From JAWXBM01 sp964470455 (GTDB lineage Bacteria > Pseudomonadota > Gammaproteobacteria > Xanthomonadales > SZUA-36), in contig CAYYCX010000002.1 in assembly GCA_964470455.1 (NCBI GenBank), forward strand, positions 60,930-124,929: a stretch of DNA of 64,000 bases. The letters are read 5' to 3'. The notes beneath the pieces are model-generated. The model worked only from the letters and a program-made list of their open reading frames with translations. It was not told where the DNA came from and did no database searches. Of this stretch, positions 8,226-15,500 are shown in pieces; the first letter of the stretch is position 1; each line of letters begins with the position of its first letter. Position numbers and translations under genes: made by a program.

Positions 8226-8639
8226 ATGGATAGATTGATTCCAGCACATATCCATGTTTCAGAGGGAAGAGATGTCAGAATCTCGTCCATCGGACCGAAT
8301 AAATGGTGTATGCACTTTCGAGCCTTTGGCGTTGAAAATCCCAAGCAACCAGAGTCCATAGATGCTGCCGAACATATCAGTGCATTCAACAAAGCTGAGT
8401 TGTTCCTGTTCCTAGAGGTCTATAAGCAAACAGAGGAAAGCAACAACCTCACTCTGCGCCCCAAATCCTATTCCCCGGCTGAACTGGCAAAACTCAGGAC
8501 GGCCATTCCACTTTGGATTGAGAAAGGGTTACTGAAACGCATAAAGCGCGAGCACTACATGGTTAATCCCTGGTTCTTGCCTCCCAGGTCGGAGCAATCG
8601 GCAGAAATGGATCGCTGGAAGGTGCTCAAATCTTGCTGA
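8226..8639 (+). CDS. Winged-helix protein, possibly a RepL-like replication factor
   Basis: A 137-residue protein. ATG 8226 follows GGGGAG at a good distance, whereas the longer frame from 8130 has no such site. The first half (MDRLIPAHIHVSEGRDVRI) is unfamiliar. The second half, SPAELAKLRTAIPLWIEKGL then LKRIKREHYMVNPWFLPP, looks like the recognition helix and wing of RepL-type plasmid replication proteins and related winged helices ('EKGLLKRI...YMVNP'). A large hairpin lies 54 bp downstream, where an origin might be expected. The function is a guess from this pattern only. Confidence 0.45.
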   Translation: MDRLIPAHIHVSEGRDVRISSIGPNKWCMHFRAFGVENPKQPESIDAAEHISAFNKAELFLFLEVYKQTEESNNLTLRPKSYSPAELAKLRTAIPLWIEKGLLKRIKREHYMVNPWFLPPRSEQSAEMDRWKVLKSC

Positions 8640-8692
8640 GTGATTAAAGCCGGATATCCGATACTTAAGAGCCAGACGGTACGAAGAGAGCA

Positions 8693-8784
8693 GCCTGCCG
8701 ATTTAACATAGTCGTGATTAGGCGGCGCAGCAGACTGTTACGAAGTAATTGCGAATAATCCCCGATTATGTTGAATCGGTAGGC
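8693..8784 (+). ncRNA. Long imperfect hairpin with G-U pairs; possible structured RNA or origin
   Basis: Bases 8693-8720 pair with 8756-8784: 27 pairs including three G-U wobbles (8697/8780, 8704/8773, 8711/8766), with one mismatch and one bulge near 8715/8761. The loop of 35 bases contains a smaller TTAC-GAA-GTAA hairpin. All wobbles are pairable only in the plus-strand transcript; on the minus strand they become C-A mismatches. No U-run follows, so it is not a simple terminator. It could be a non-coding RNA, a replication or single-strand origin of the element, or a processing site. Confidence 0.45.
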
Positions 8785-8845
8785 GGGCCAGTGCTGCGGT
8801 GGTGACAAGCAAGTGGGGGTGTATCCGCTGTATATACGGGGCCGA

Positions 8846-8860
8846 CCCCCCCGGGGGGGG
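8846..8860. repeat. Homopolymer palindrome, seven C followed by eight G
   Basis: ACCCCCCCGGGGGGGGT at 8845-8861 lies in the gene-free stretch 8640-9044 of the element, between the large hairpin and merR. It is self-complementary and slippage-prone. Apart from these two structures nothing else is recognisable in the stretch. Confidence 0.7.
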
Positions 8861-9044
8861 TACCTTGGTTCTTGGTTTGGAGATTGCCTAGTACTGCACC
8901 CGGAGGTCGCTGTGAAGTCTCTGAAAAACCTGCGGTTCAATAAGAAAACAGCGTAGAGGGTGAGCGGAAGTTCTCTTTTGCCCCAAGAAGCGGTCATTGT
9001 TGTCTACATGAGGTTAATGACCGCTTCAAACTCACTACGGAATT

Positions 9045-9455
9045 TCACGACGCGAACAAGGCATCCAAAATTGGGCATTCTGGCACCTTGTCTCCGCCAC
9101 ATTTGGCCGCCAAGTCAGCCAGTGTGTGCCTGATCTTGTGGAGGTCCTGAATCCTTGAGTCAAGATCATCTATGCGAGAGAGTGCGTAAGTCTGGATTTC
9201 TTTACAAGTGTAGTTTCTTCCATCGACCAGTCCCAGCAAGGCGGCAATTTCCTTCTGGGGAAACCCAAGTTCTCGACACCGCTTGATAAACGCCAGTCGC
9301 CTGACATGAGTTTCATCATAAATTCGATATCCATTTGTCGCCCTATCGGGTTCCGGGATCAATCCAACTTTTTCGTAGTATCGAATAGTTTCACCTTTCA
9401 CTCCGGTCCTTCTTGACAGAACACTGCGAGACATGGCTCCCGATTGGTGCTTCAT
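9045..9455 (-). CDS. merR: MerR-type mercury-responsive regulator
   Basis: A 136-residue MerR-family protein. The N-terminal winged helix shows SRRTGVKGETIRYYEKVGLI and NGYRIYDETHVRRLAFIKR. Three cysteines stand where MerR of Tn501 binds Hg(II) (counting from the internal Met start): C77 in NYTCKEI, C112 and C120 in KCGGDKVPECPIL. The first spacing of 35 equals that of Tn501 (C82-C117); the second is one residue shorter (8 versus 9). It is divergent from merT across a promoter with a 19-bp spacer. The start may instead be the ATG at 9434 (MSRSVLSRR), which has GGGAG very close to it. Confidence 0.82.
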   Translation of the reverse strand: MKHQSGAMSRSVLSRRTGVKGETIRYYEKVGLIPEPDRATNGYRIYDETHVRRLAFIKRCRELGFPQKEIAALLGLVDGRNYTCKEIQTYALSRIDDLDSRIQDLHKIRHTLADLAAKCGGDKVPECPILDALFAS

Positions 9456-9458
9456 TGA

Positions 9459-9489
9459 TTGACCCTGTAGTTACAACGGGGTTTATGAT
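9459..9489 (+). promoter_or_regulatory. MerR-type merT promoter/operator with 19-bp spacer
   Basis: TTGACC (9459-9464) and TATGAT (9484-9489) are 19 bp apart, the over-long spacing typical of promoters activated by MerR-family twisting. The spacer holds an imperfect inverted repeat, ACCCTGTAG followed by ACAACGGGGT, the expected operator. merR diverges from it on the other strand. Confidence 0.78.
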
Positions 9490-9529
9490 ACCAGTGTCGA
9501 AAGCTTTTGCAGTTAACGAGTTCGGATAC

Positions 9530-9901
9530 ATGGGCCAACTTCCTTCACATTCTGATGACCAAGAGAGCCGATGGGCCGTGCTGGGCGGCTTTTTGGCAGC
9601 TGTACTCGCGTCCTCGTGCTGTCTGGGGCCATTGCTTCTCGTCACGCTCGGAGTTGGTGGAGCCTGGATTGGCAATCTCAAAATGCTTGAAGCATGGCAA
9701 CCATTATTTATCACGCTGGCTGTTGTATTCCTCGCTTTCGGATTCTGGCGGTTCTACTTCAAATCGAGAAGGGTCTGTCTCGACGACAGTTCTTGCGATA
9801 CCCCTGTCTCGCAGCGACTGATGAAATCGATATTATGGATTTCCGCGGCCCTGATCGTGGCAGCGGCAACTACTGAAGCCTGGGCGCCATATTTTTATTG
9901 A
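9530..9901 (+). CDS. merT: MerT mercuric ion transport membrane protein
   Basis: A 123-residue inner-membrane protein with three hydrophobic segments (about residues 16-35, 55-75 and 98-116). The first carries the Hg-binding vicinal pair ASSCCLGPLLL. A second Cys pair (CLDDSSC) lies in the loop after helix 2, as in MerT. It should accept Hg(II) from MerP and move it to the cytoplasm. ATG 9530 is preferred because the -10 box of its promoter lies at 9484-9489, inside the longer frame. Nine bp separate it from merP. Confidence 0.82.
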   Translation: MGQLPSHSDDQESRWAVLGGFLAAVLASSCCLGPLLLVTLGVGGAWIGNLKMLEAWQPLFITLAVVFLAFGFWRFYFKSRRVCLDDSSCDTPVSQRLMKSILWISAALIVAAATTEAWAPYFY

Positions 9902-9910
9902 GAGAAGAAC

Positions 9911-10213
9911 ATGAAACGAATTTATACGCTGCTCGTTCTGATTTTTGTGATTTCTAATACCATGGGATGGGCTGGAGAGAAAGACGTCGCCACTGCGATC
10001 ATCTTTGTCAACGAGATGACCTGTGCTACCTGTCCGATCACCGTACGGAAAGCGATGAAAAAGGTGGATGGAGTCAAGGAAGTTTCAGTGGACTTTGAAT
10101 CCGAAATGGCCACGGTCACCTATGACAGAAGCGTCACGACTGCCCAAACAGTCGCAGATGCGTCCAGCAATGTCGGATTCCCGGCAAAAGTTATCGAGGC
10201 CGACACTGAGTGA
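9911..10213 (+). CDS. merP: MerP periplasmic mercury-binding protein
   Basis: A 100-residue exported protein: signal peptide MKRIYTLLVLIFVISNTMGWA, then a heavy-metal-associated (HMA) domain with the MTCATCPITVRKAM motif, whose two cysteines bind Hg(II). It delivers periplasmic mercury to MerT. Its stop overlaps the GTG start of the next gene, so the genes form one operon. Confidence 0.87.
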   Translation: MKRIYTLLVLIFVISNTMGWAGEKDVATAIIFVNEMTCATCPITVRKAMKKVDGVKEVSVDFESEMATVTYDRSVTTAQTVADASSNVGFPAKVIEADTE

Positions 10214-10434
10214 ATGAATCTACTGAGAAATTTGAGGCTTACTCGACATTGACCTGCCCAGAATGCGGGCACAAAAGTCGGAACAAAATGCCGACGGAGT
10301 TTTGTCAATTTCTTTATGACTGTCCGGAGTGTGGGTCGTTGTTGAAGCCACAACCTGGTGACTGCTGCGTGTACTGCTCATATGGCGATGTAAAGTGCCC
10401 ACCGATTCAGCTTGGCAGTTCTTGCTGTACCTAA
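10210..10434 (+). CDS. Small zinc-ribbon protein with GDCCVYCSYG motif, mer-associated
   Basis: A 74-residue protein with ten cysteines: CPECGHKS, CQFLYDCPECGS, GDCCVYCSYGDVKCPPIQ and a final SSCC. Small proteins with this GDCCVxCSYG signature are commonly met beside merT/merP genes and may chaperone or sequester the metal; no activity is established as far as I know. The GTG start overlaps the merP stop by 4 bp. No mercuric reductase (merA) or organomercurial lyase follows. Confidence 0.7.
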   Translation: MNESTEKFEAYSTLTCPECGHKSRNKMPTEFCQFLYDCPECGSLLKPQPGDCCVYCSYGDVKCPPIQLGSSCCT

Positions 10435-10995
10435 CCGTAGGCTGCAATGGCGACAACTGACCTCAAACTGGACGAACCTGGAACGCTGGCTCGACCTGGA
10501 CTGCTCGGAAGAACCGTTCGACTTGCGTTACGTATGGATCATTCGAGACTAGGCTTCTAAGCTCAGCAATGTGGGCCTGGGAAATGTATTTGTTCACGCA
10601 TTTGGGTTTGGCCTTTCTGCTTTCTTCACTGATCGGCAGCCCAGGCTGTGAGATGCGAGCATTTCACCACTTGTACTCGCTGCTGTCGGGAAAGCCTACG
10701 AAAGAACACTACTGCCCAATTGGACCACTGCACGCAATTGATCGGTGGGAAGCCAAGATCAACAATCATTGATCGTGCTCGACGTGTGGACATGCGCGAC
10801 AGGACCTTACCTCGGCCTTACAAAACGACAGGTCATTACATTCTTGAATGATTGAAGGTTGAAAAGCAGTGAAATACAGCGATTCGGCTCATTTGTATCC
10901 CCTTACATAAAACTACAAAATTGCATGTTTTTTTCGTCTCAAGAATTTACATCGGAAAATTCTTTAAAACTCGAAGATAACCAGCAGGCTAGAAA
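10435..10995. other. Gene-poor stretch after the mer module
   Basis: About 560 bp. Short frames exist (10569-10772 with a hydrophobic start, 10648-10851 with scattered Cys), but none has a convincing start or family. Fragments such as DCSEEPFDLRYVWIIRD suggest decayed coding sequence, possibly the lost downstream part of the mer operon; this could not be identified. The last 100 bp before the stop of the minus-strand gene are AT-rich. Confidence 0.35.
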
Positions 10996-11460
10996 TCATT
11001 TCCGTAACTTGTATCCACCACGTCCAAGTTTCTGATAGATGGCGCTCGGTGTTGCGTGGTATTCCTCTGCAAGGGCTTCAATCGCGCGTGGCTGCTTCAT
11101 GCCAGCTCCAAGCAGTTCCTTGAGTCGGTCAGCTAGTTTATTTGCAGAGGGTAATCGTCCTCGATTGATCGGCGCATTCCGCACCTGCTTATCGTGTTTG
11201 TGTACAGCGTGGGCGATAAACTCCAAAACCGTTTCCTCGTTACCTAAGGCCTTGGCTGTTTCAAGCCAGAGTCGTATTGCTTCGATGTTGGAAAGGGGTG
11301 GGGAGTCTTCCGGTGGTTCAATTTCCCCGGTTTCCAGAAGTTCTACTGTCGCCAGAAACTCGGCTTCACGTAGATCGTCGGGGTGTGGAGAGCCGTCCGG
11401 CAATGTCCTCGCCTTGACCTTCTTGAGGTACTTGGAAACCAGCTCATTCGGGTTCGTCAT
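10996..11460 (-). CDS. Unknown element protein co-transcribed with the integrase
   Basis: A 154-residue hydrophilic protein, not recognised. The N-terminal half is acidic and Pro/Glu-rich (TGEIEPPEDSPP). The C-terminal third (NKLADRLKELLGAG, QPRAIEALAEEYHATPSAIY, QKLGRGGYKLRK) has the look of a helix-turn-helix with a basic tail. Its start overlaps the 3' end of the integrase gene by 17 bp, so the two are probably one transcript and the protein may help recombination or its control. Confidence 0.55.
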   Translation of the reverse strand: MTNPNELVSKYLKKVKARTLPDGSPHPDDLREAEFLATVELLETGEIEPPEDSPPLSNIEAIRLWLETAKALGNEETVLEFIAHAVHKHDKQVRNAPINRGRLPSANKLADRLKELLGAGMKQPRAIEALAEEYHATPSAIYQKLGRGGYKLRK

Positions 11461-12487
11461 GGATCACCTTTTTCACGTAGGCGGCTACGTCCCGGCTGGC
11501 TTGTCGGCGCTCTTCGCTGTAATCATGCTGGTTGTAGACCGAAAGCATCCCCGGTAGCACGTGATTGAGGCATTTATTGATGATCTGGGGAGGATGGGTC
11601 CTGGCTGTAATGGTGGCAAAGGTACGCCGCAGGTCATGAGGGGTCCAGCGGCTTTTCTGGCGACGTAGGCGGGCTTGCACGGCTGTGGGGCTAACAGCAT
11701 CGAACAATCGCCCGTTAAAGTCTCCGAACTCGGCACGAAGCTCCGGCGTTATGTGAACCCAATGGGGTCGCCTGGTCTTGGTAATAGGAATGTGGAGCGT
11801 GTCTCCATCTATGTCCGTGTGCCTCGCTGCCTGGAGTTCGGAGATTCGGCAGCCTGTAAGCAATAGTCCACGCAAGAGATTTGCGTGAGGGTGCTCAGAT
11901 CGCCACAGGGCGGCTATTTCATCGTCGGTAAGGGTAACTTCCCGTTTCGATTCAGGGCCGCCAATATCGGCTGCTGTGGTGTCTGTCAGCGGCGGGGTGT
12001 TCAGGTACCCACTGCCAACAGCGAATTTAAAAATAAGCTTCCAGAAGGCAAGACATCTATTGGCGGCTACTGGGGCATCCTTTGCATAGTTTTTGAGATC
12101 GTCAGCCAGTTCACGGGTGGTCAACTGGTCTATAGGTTTATTCCCGAATGCGTTACGGAGTCGATTGGCGTACACGCTGACGTTCTTGTGATTCTTGTAC
12201 TTGCGCTCAATGCGCTGCTCCCAATACTCATTGACCACTTCCCTGGTCAGCGGGGCTACCTGCGTTTGCTCCAGTAGCTGAGCCAGCTTACCTCGCGCGG
12301 TAGCCGTCTTTAGTGTTGGATAGTCCCCGATCTTGGTTACTGTCCAACTGCCGCCCTTACGGGTTCTGTAGACCCAGGTCTTGCGGCCAGTAGGTGAATG
12401 CTTGAGATACAATCCGTCTCGATCTGCGTGGAGTTTGGGGTATTTGTCGGGCTTGCGTAGCCGGTCGATCCTTGTATCTGTCAGCAT
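11444..12487 (-). CDS. int: Tyrosine recombinase (integrase) of the element
   Basis: A 347-residue phage-type integrase. The N-terminal arm-binding domain reads KLHADRDGLYLKHSPTGRKTW; a SAM-like core-binding domain follows. The catalytic domain shows the conserved residues: Arg in LLTGCRISELQAAR, Lys in PITKTRRPHW, HxxR in WTPHDLRRTFATI, the following His in CLNHVLP, and the nucleophilic Tyr in VYNQHDY. It should cut at the 10-bp core in the LMW-PTP gene. It points away from attR, about 120 bp from the core, with paired GAGTATC sites in between, a normal place for an integrase of an integrative element. Confidence 0.9.
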   Translation of the reverse strand: MLTDTRIDRLRKPDKYPKLHADRDGLYLKHSPTGRKTWVYRTRKGGSWTVTKIGDYPTLKTATARGKLAQLLEQTQVAPLTREVVNEYWEQRIERKYKNHKNVSVYANRLRNAFGNKPIDQLTTRELADDLKNYAKDAPVAANRCLAFWKLIFKFAVGSGYLNTPPLTDTTAADIGGPESKREVTLTDDEIAALWRSEHPHANLLRGLLLTGCRISELQAARHTDIDGDTLHIPITKTRRPHWVHITPELRAEFGDFNGRLFDAVSPTAVQARLRRQKSRWTPHDLRRTFATITARTHPPQIINKCLNHVLPGMLSVYNQHDYSEERRQASRDVAAYVKKVIHDEPE

Positions 12488-12490
12488 GGA

Positions 12491-12566
12491 TTGAGTATCA
12501 GTTGAGTATCGGTTGTGATAGTTTAACTGAAATTAACGAGGATTAACATAGGTATAACTAGCTGAA
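12491..12566. repeat. Right-end GAGTATC arm-type sites and inverted repeat
   Basis: TTGAGTATC at 12491-12499 and 12502-12510 (11 bp apart) repeats the motif pair at 7377-7397. TAACTAGCTGAA at 12555-12566 is the inverted partner of 7358-7369. These lie between the integrase start and the attR core and may also carry the integrase promoter. Confidence 0.7.
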
Positions 12567-12568
12567 AT

Positions 12569-13054
12569 ATGATGAAAAAACCAGCTATATCAATACTATT
12601 TGTATGTATGGGCAACATCTGCCGCTCGCCCGCAGCCGAAGGCGTGTTCCGCCGGATGGTGATGGATGCGGGGTTGCAGGACCAGATTGAAATCGATTCA
12701 GCCGGTACGCACGGTTACCATGTGGGCAAGCCCGCGGATGAACGCATGCGTAAAGCCGCGGCCACTCGTGGCTACCAGCTCGACAGCATCGCGCGGCAGT
12801 TGGTGGTGGAGGACTTCGAGCGTTTTGGCCTGGTCATCACCATGGATGAAGACAATTACGATCGGGCCATGGCGCTGCGGCCCGGGCAGGGCGCGCAGAT
12901 CGTACGCATGGTGGATTACTGTGAAATCAGTGATGTGGATGAAGTACCCGACCCCTACTACGGCGGCGAGGAAGGCTTCCACACCGTAATCGACATCCTG
13001 GAAGACGCCTGTTACAACCTGCTGAAGCGCTGCGTCAGTCTCTATCCCGCATGA
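12569..13054 (+). CDS. Low-molecular-weight protein-tyrosine phosphatase with element-derived 5' end
   Basis: A 161-residue cytosolic phosphatase. The P-loop CMGNICRS (CX5R-S) near residue 14 provides the nucleophilic Cys and Arg; the general-acid Asp is in DEVPDPYYGG, the DP(Y/F) loop. The first 13 codons, up to the attR core, are AT-rich (MMKKPAISILFVC) while the rest is GC-rich host sequence. This shows that the element replaced the original start (now at 7304). Two adjacent ATGs (12569 and 12572) are possible starts. The protein probably keeps full activity, but its expression now depends on element DNA. Confidence 0.9.
   Translation: MMKKPAISILFVCMGNICRSPAAEGVFRRMVMDAGLQDQIEIDSAGTHGYHVGKPADERMRKAAATRGYQLDSIARQLVVEDFERFGLVITMDEDNYDRAMALRPGQGAQIVRMVDYCEISDVDEVPDPYYGGEEGFHTVIDILEDACYNLLKRCVSLYPA
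12608..12617 (+). other. attR core
   Basis: ATGGGCAACA within the P-loop codons of the intact phosphatase, identical to 7331-7340. Left flank (TTTGTATGT) is element, right flank (TCTGCCGCTCG) is host. The flanks share TG(C/T) before the core. Confidence 0.82.
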
Positions 13055-13125
13055 ATTTATTTCGCCCGCGTTCAAAATTTCCACAGGCCCTGTAGTATAG
13101 AAAGCCATCCGCAGGGCAGGGCGTT

Positions 13126-14577
13126 GTGAAGAAAAACCTCCAGATCAATTGGGAAAACTATCCGCTGGGCAAGCCATGGGACGAGATGATCGCTCCTGAT
13201 GGCTCACCGCGTCCGGCAGCCAAAGCCCTGGTGCAGACCCTTGCCGCCATGAGTTCGAGGGAGCTGGCCACCCGCCAGCAGGCAGCGGAAAACGCCATTG
13301 TGGAAATGGGCATTACCTTCACGGTTTACTCCGAAGGCCAGAACATCGATCGCGCCTGGCCGTTCGATATCATGCCACGCACGCTGGACCGGCGTGAGTG
13401 GGACCGGACGTCCGCAGGCCTGCAGCAGCGGCTGCGCGCGCTCAACCTGTTCATCGATGACTGCTACCACGAGCAGCGCATGATTGAAGCCGGGCATTTC
13501 CCACGCGAAGTGTTCGAGAGTTCGAAGAATTTCCTCAAGCCCTGCATGGGCGCCAATCCGGCGCATGGCGTGTGGGCCAATATCTGCGGCACCGACCTGG
13601 TGCGCGACAGCGACGGTACGATGTATGTGCTGGAAGACAATCTGCGGGTGCCTTCGGGCGTTTCCTACATGCTGGAGAACCGCTCCATCACCAAGCAGGT
13701 ATTCCCCGAAATTTTCAGCCACCAGCATATCCAGGCCGTGGACGAATACCCGGCCGAGCTGTTCAACATGCTGGTTTCACTGTCGCCGCGGCCCGGTGAT
13801 GATCCCGAAGTGGTGGTGCTCACGCCGGGAATCTACAACTCGGCCTACTTCGAACACAGTTACCTGGCGCGGCGCATGGGCGCCGAACTGGTTGAAGGAG
13901 CCGACCTGGTGGTGGGCGATGATGACTGTGTCTACATGCGCGCCATTGAAGGGCTCACGCGGGTGGATGTGATCTATTCGCGCGTCAATGCCGAGTACCT
14001 CGATCCCGAAGTATTCGTGAAGGATTCGATGCTGGGCGTACCCGGCCTGATGCGAGCCTGGCGGGCGGGCAATGTTTCGATTGCCAATGCGCCGGGCACC
14101 GGCGTGGCCGATGACAAGGTAGTGTATGTCTACGTGCCCGACATGATCCGCTATTTCCTGGGCGAGGAACCCATCCTGCCCAATGTGCCCACCTACAAGT
14201 GCGACGAACCGGACAATCTGAAATACGTCTGCGAGCACCTCGAGCAACTGGTGGTGAAACCGGCTAATGAGTCCGGCGGCTACGGCATGCTGGTTGGGCC
14301 GGCCTCCACCCGCAAGCAGCGCAGGGAATTTGCCGAAGTCATCAAAGCCAACCCGCGCAATTACGTGGGCCAGCCCGTGATCACGCTCTCCACCGTGCCC
14401 ACCGTCATCGACCGCAAACTGGAGCCGCGGCATGTGGACCTGCGGCCCTTTATCCTGCAGGGCCGGGAAATGTATGTGACGCCCGGCGGCCTGACCCGCG
14501 TGGCGCTGCGGCGCGGGTCACTGGTGGTGAATTCTTCGCAGGGCGGCGGCAGCAAAGACACCTGGGTGGTCGGCTGA
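13126..14577 (+). CDS. Circularly permuted ATP-grasp type 2 protein (DUF404/407)
   Basis: A 483-residue cytosolic protein with a GTG start. The segments PHGVWANICGTDLVRD, LEDNLRVPSGVSYMLENR and PANESGGYGMLVGP are typical of the circularly permuted ATP-grasp family that is coupled to alpha-E proteins. ATP-grasp enzymes join a carboxylate to an amine; here the product, perhaps a peptide, is unknown. It overlaps the alpha-E gene by one base. In many proteobacteria this pair is encoded with the proteasome-like protease Anbu, which is also present at 16485-17267. Confidence 0.87.
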   Translation: MKKNLQINWENYPLGKPWDEMIAPDGSPRPAAKALVQTLAAMSSRELATRQQAAENAIVEMGITFTVYSEGQNIDRAWPFDIMPRTLDRREWDRTSAGLQQRLRALNLFIDDCYHEQRMIEAGHFPREVFESSKNFLKPCMGANPAHGVWANICGTDLVRDSDGTMYVLEDNLRVPSGVSYMLENRSITKQVFPEIFSHQHIQAVDEYPAELFNMLVSLSPRPGDDPEVVVLTPGIYNSAYFEHSYLARRMGAELVEGADLVVGDDDCVYMRAIEGLTRVDVIYSRVNAEYLDPEVFVKDSMLGVPGLMRAWRAGNVSIANAPGTGVADDKVVYVYVPDMIRYFLGEEPILPNVPTYKCDEPDNLKYVCEHLEQLVVKPANESGGYGMLVGPASTRKQRREFAEVIKANPRNYVGQPVITLSTVPTVIDRKLEPRHVDLRPFILQGREMYVTPGGLTRVALRRGSLVVNSSQGGGSKDTWVVG

Positions 14578-15500
14578 TGTTATCGAGAGTCGCCGCCAGG
14601 CTGTACTGGATGAGCCGCTACCTCGAGCGGGTGGAAAACACCGCGCGGCTGGTGGCGGTGTACGGTGAAATGCTGCTGGACCTGCCCACCGAGGCCGGGC
14701 TGGACTGGTCGGTGCCGCTGCGCATCATGAGCCTCGAGGACGCCTGGCAGCAGCAGGCCGAAGGCGAGGACAAGCTGGCCTTCCTGCTGGCCGGCAGGAA
14801 CAATCCGGCCTCGCTGTTCGCGGCGCTGGAAATGGCCCGCGAGAACTCCCGCACCACTCGCGACGTGGTGCCGTCGGAAGCCTGGCAGGCCATCAACGAG
14901 CTGCATCTGTATGCCGTGAAGCAGTTGCCGGCGCTGGCCAAAAATCCCGGGTCCAAGGTTCCGGCGGAAATCGTCAGCCGTTGCCATGAAATCACCGGCA
15001 TCCTGGCGGGCACCATGAGCCACGGCCCGGCTTACCAGTTTGTCTCGATCGGGCGTTCGCTGGAGCGCGCCGACATGACCTCGCGCATCATCGATGTGGC
15101 GGCCGATACCCTGATGCGCGACCGCACTGAGCTGGTGCACTACAGGAACACCATCTGGCGCGGCGTGCTGCGGGCGCTCAGCGCCTACCAGATGTACCAG
15201 CAGTATGTGCGGCGCCGTATTGACGGGCCCGATGTGGTGAAATTCCTGATCCAGGATCGTGCCTTTCCACGCTCCATCGCCAGCAGCCTGCTGCACCTCG
15301 AGCATGCCGTCGAAGCGCTGCCGCGATCCGGCGCCGCGGCAAAGCAACTCGGGCAACTGGGGCAACGGGTGATGGAACTGCAACCCTACATCATGGGCTA
15401 TGAGGCCATCCACGTGTTCGTGGATGAGCTGCAGAAGGAACTGGCCGGGCTCAACGACCTGTTCTACGAAATCTGGCTGAATCCGCTGTGGGCTGAATGA
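14577..15500 (+). CDS. Alpha-E domain protein (DUF403)
   Basis: A 307-residue all-helical protein beginning MLSRVAARLYWMSRYLERVE, the characteristic start of alpha-E proteins (YWMxRYLERAEN), with the typical SHGPAYQFVSIGRSLERADM helix at about residue 145. It is encoded directly behind the ATP-grasp gene and overlaps the following metallopeptidase by 4 bp, so it belongs to one operon. Alpha-E proteins are considered partners of the ATP-grasp ligase; the mechanism is unknown. Confidence 0.88.
   Translation: MLSRVAARLYWMSRYLERVENTARLVAVYGEMLLDLPTEAGLDWSVPLRIMSLEDAWQQQAEGEDKLAFLLAGRNNPASLFAALEMARENSRTTRDVVPSEAWQAINELHLYAVKQLPALAKNPGSKVPAEIVSRCHEITGILAGTMSHGPAYQFVSIGRSLERADMTSRIIDVAADTLMRDRTELVHYRNTIWRGVLRALSAYQMYQQYVRRRIDGPDVVKFLIQDRAFPRSIASSLLHLEHAVEALPRSGAAAKQLGQLGQRVMELQPYIMGYEAIHVFVDELQKELAGLNDLFYEIWLNPLWAE

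Larger units (their letters stand above)
7331..12617. mobile_element. 5.3-kb integrative element inserted in an LMW-PTP gene, with Hg-uptake cargo
   Basis: The element is bounded by a 10-bp direct repeat ATGGGCAACA (7331-7340 and 12608-12617). It carries its own tyrosine recombinase at the right end and an AlpA/excisionase-like gene at the left end, with repeated GAGTATC motifs and a 12-bp inverted repeat just inside both ends. Base composition is lower in GC at the ends than the host sequence on either side. Cargo comprises a Rep-like winged-helix gene, merR-merT-merP plus a Cys-rich partner, and an unknown gene overlapping the integrase. Its right end brings a new start codon, leader and 13 codons that regenerate the phosphatase gene. 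Confidence 0.88.

Noticed and set aside
7805..8233. 142-residue frame spanning the gap before the Rep-like gene.
   Set aside because: Biased, Arg/Ser/Pro-rich translation typical of a non-coding frame and no good start.
8701..8776. attC-like integron site: ATTTAAC and GTTGAAT fit RYYYAAC and GTTRRRY and flank a paired region.
   Set aside because: The stem continues 8 bp beyond both boxes, only one bulged base is present, and no integron integrase or cassette array is nearby. RNA or origin structure explains it better.
8665..8997. 110-residue minus-strand frame in the element.
   Set aside because: It runs through the hairpin and the C/G palindrome and has no recognisable motif.
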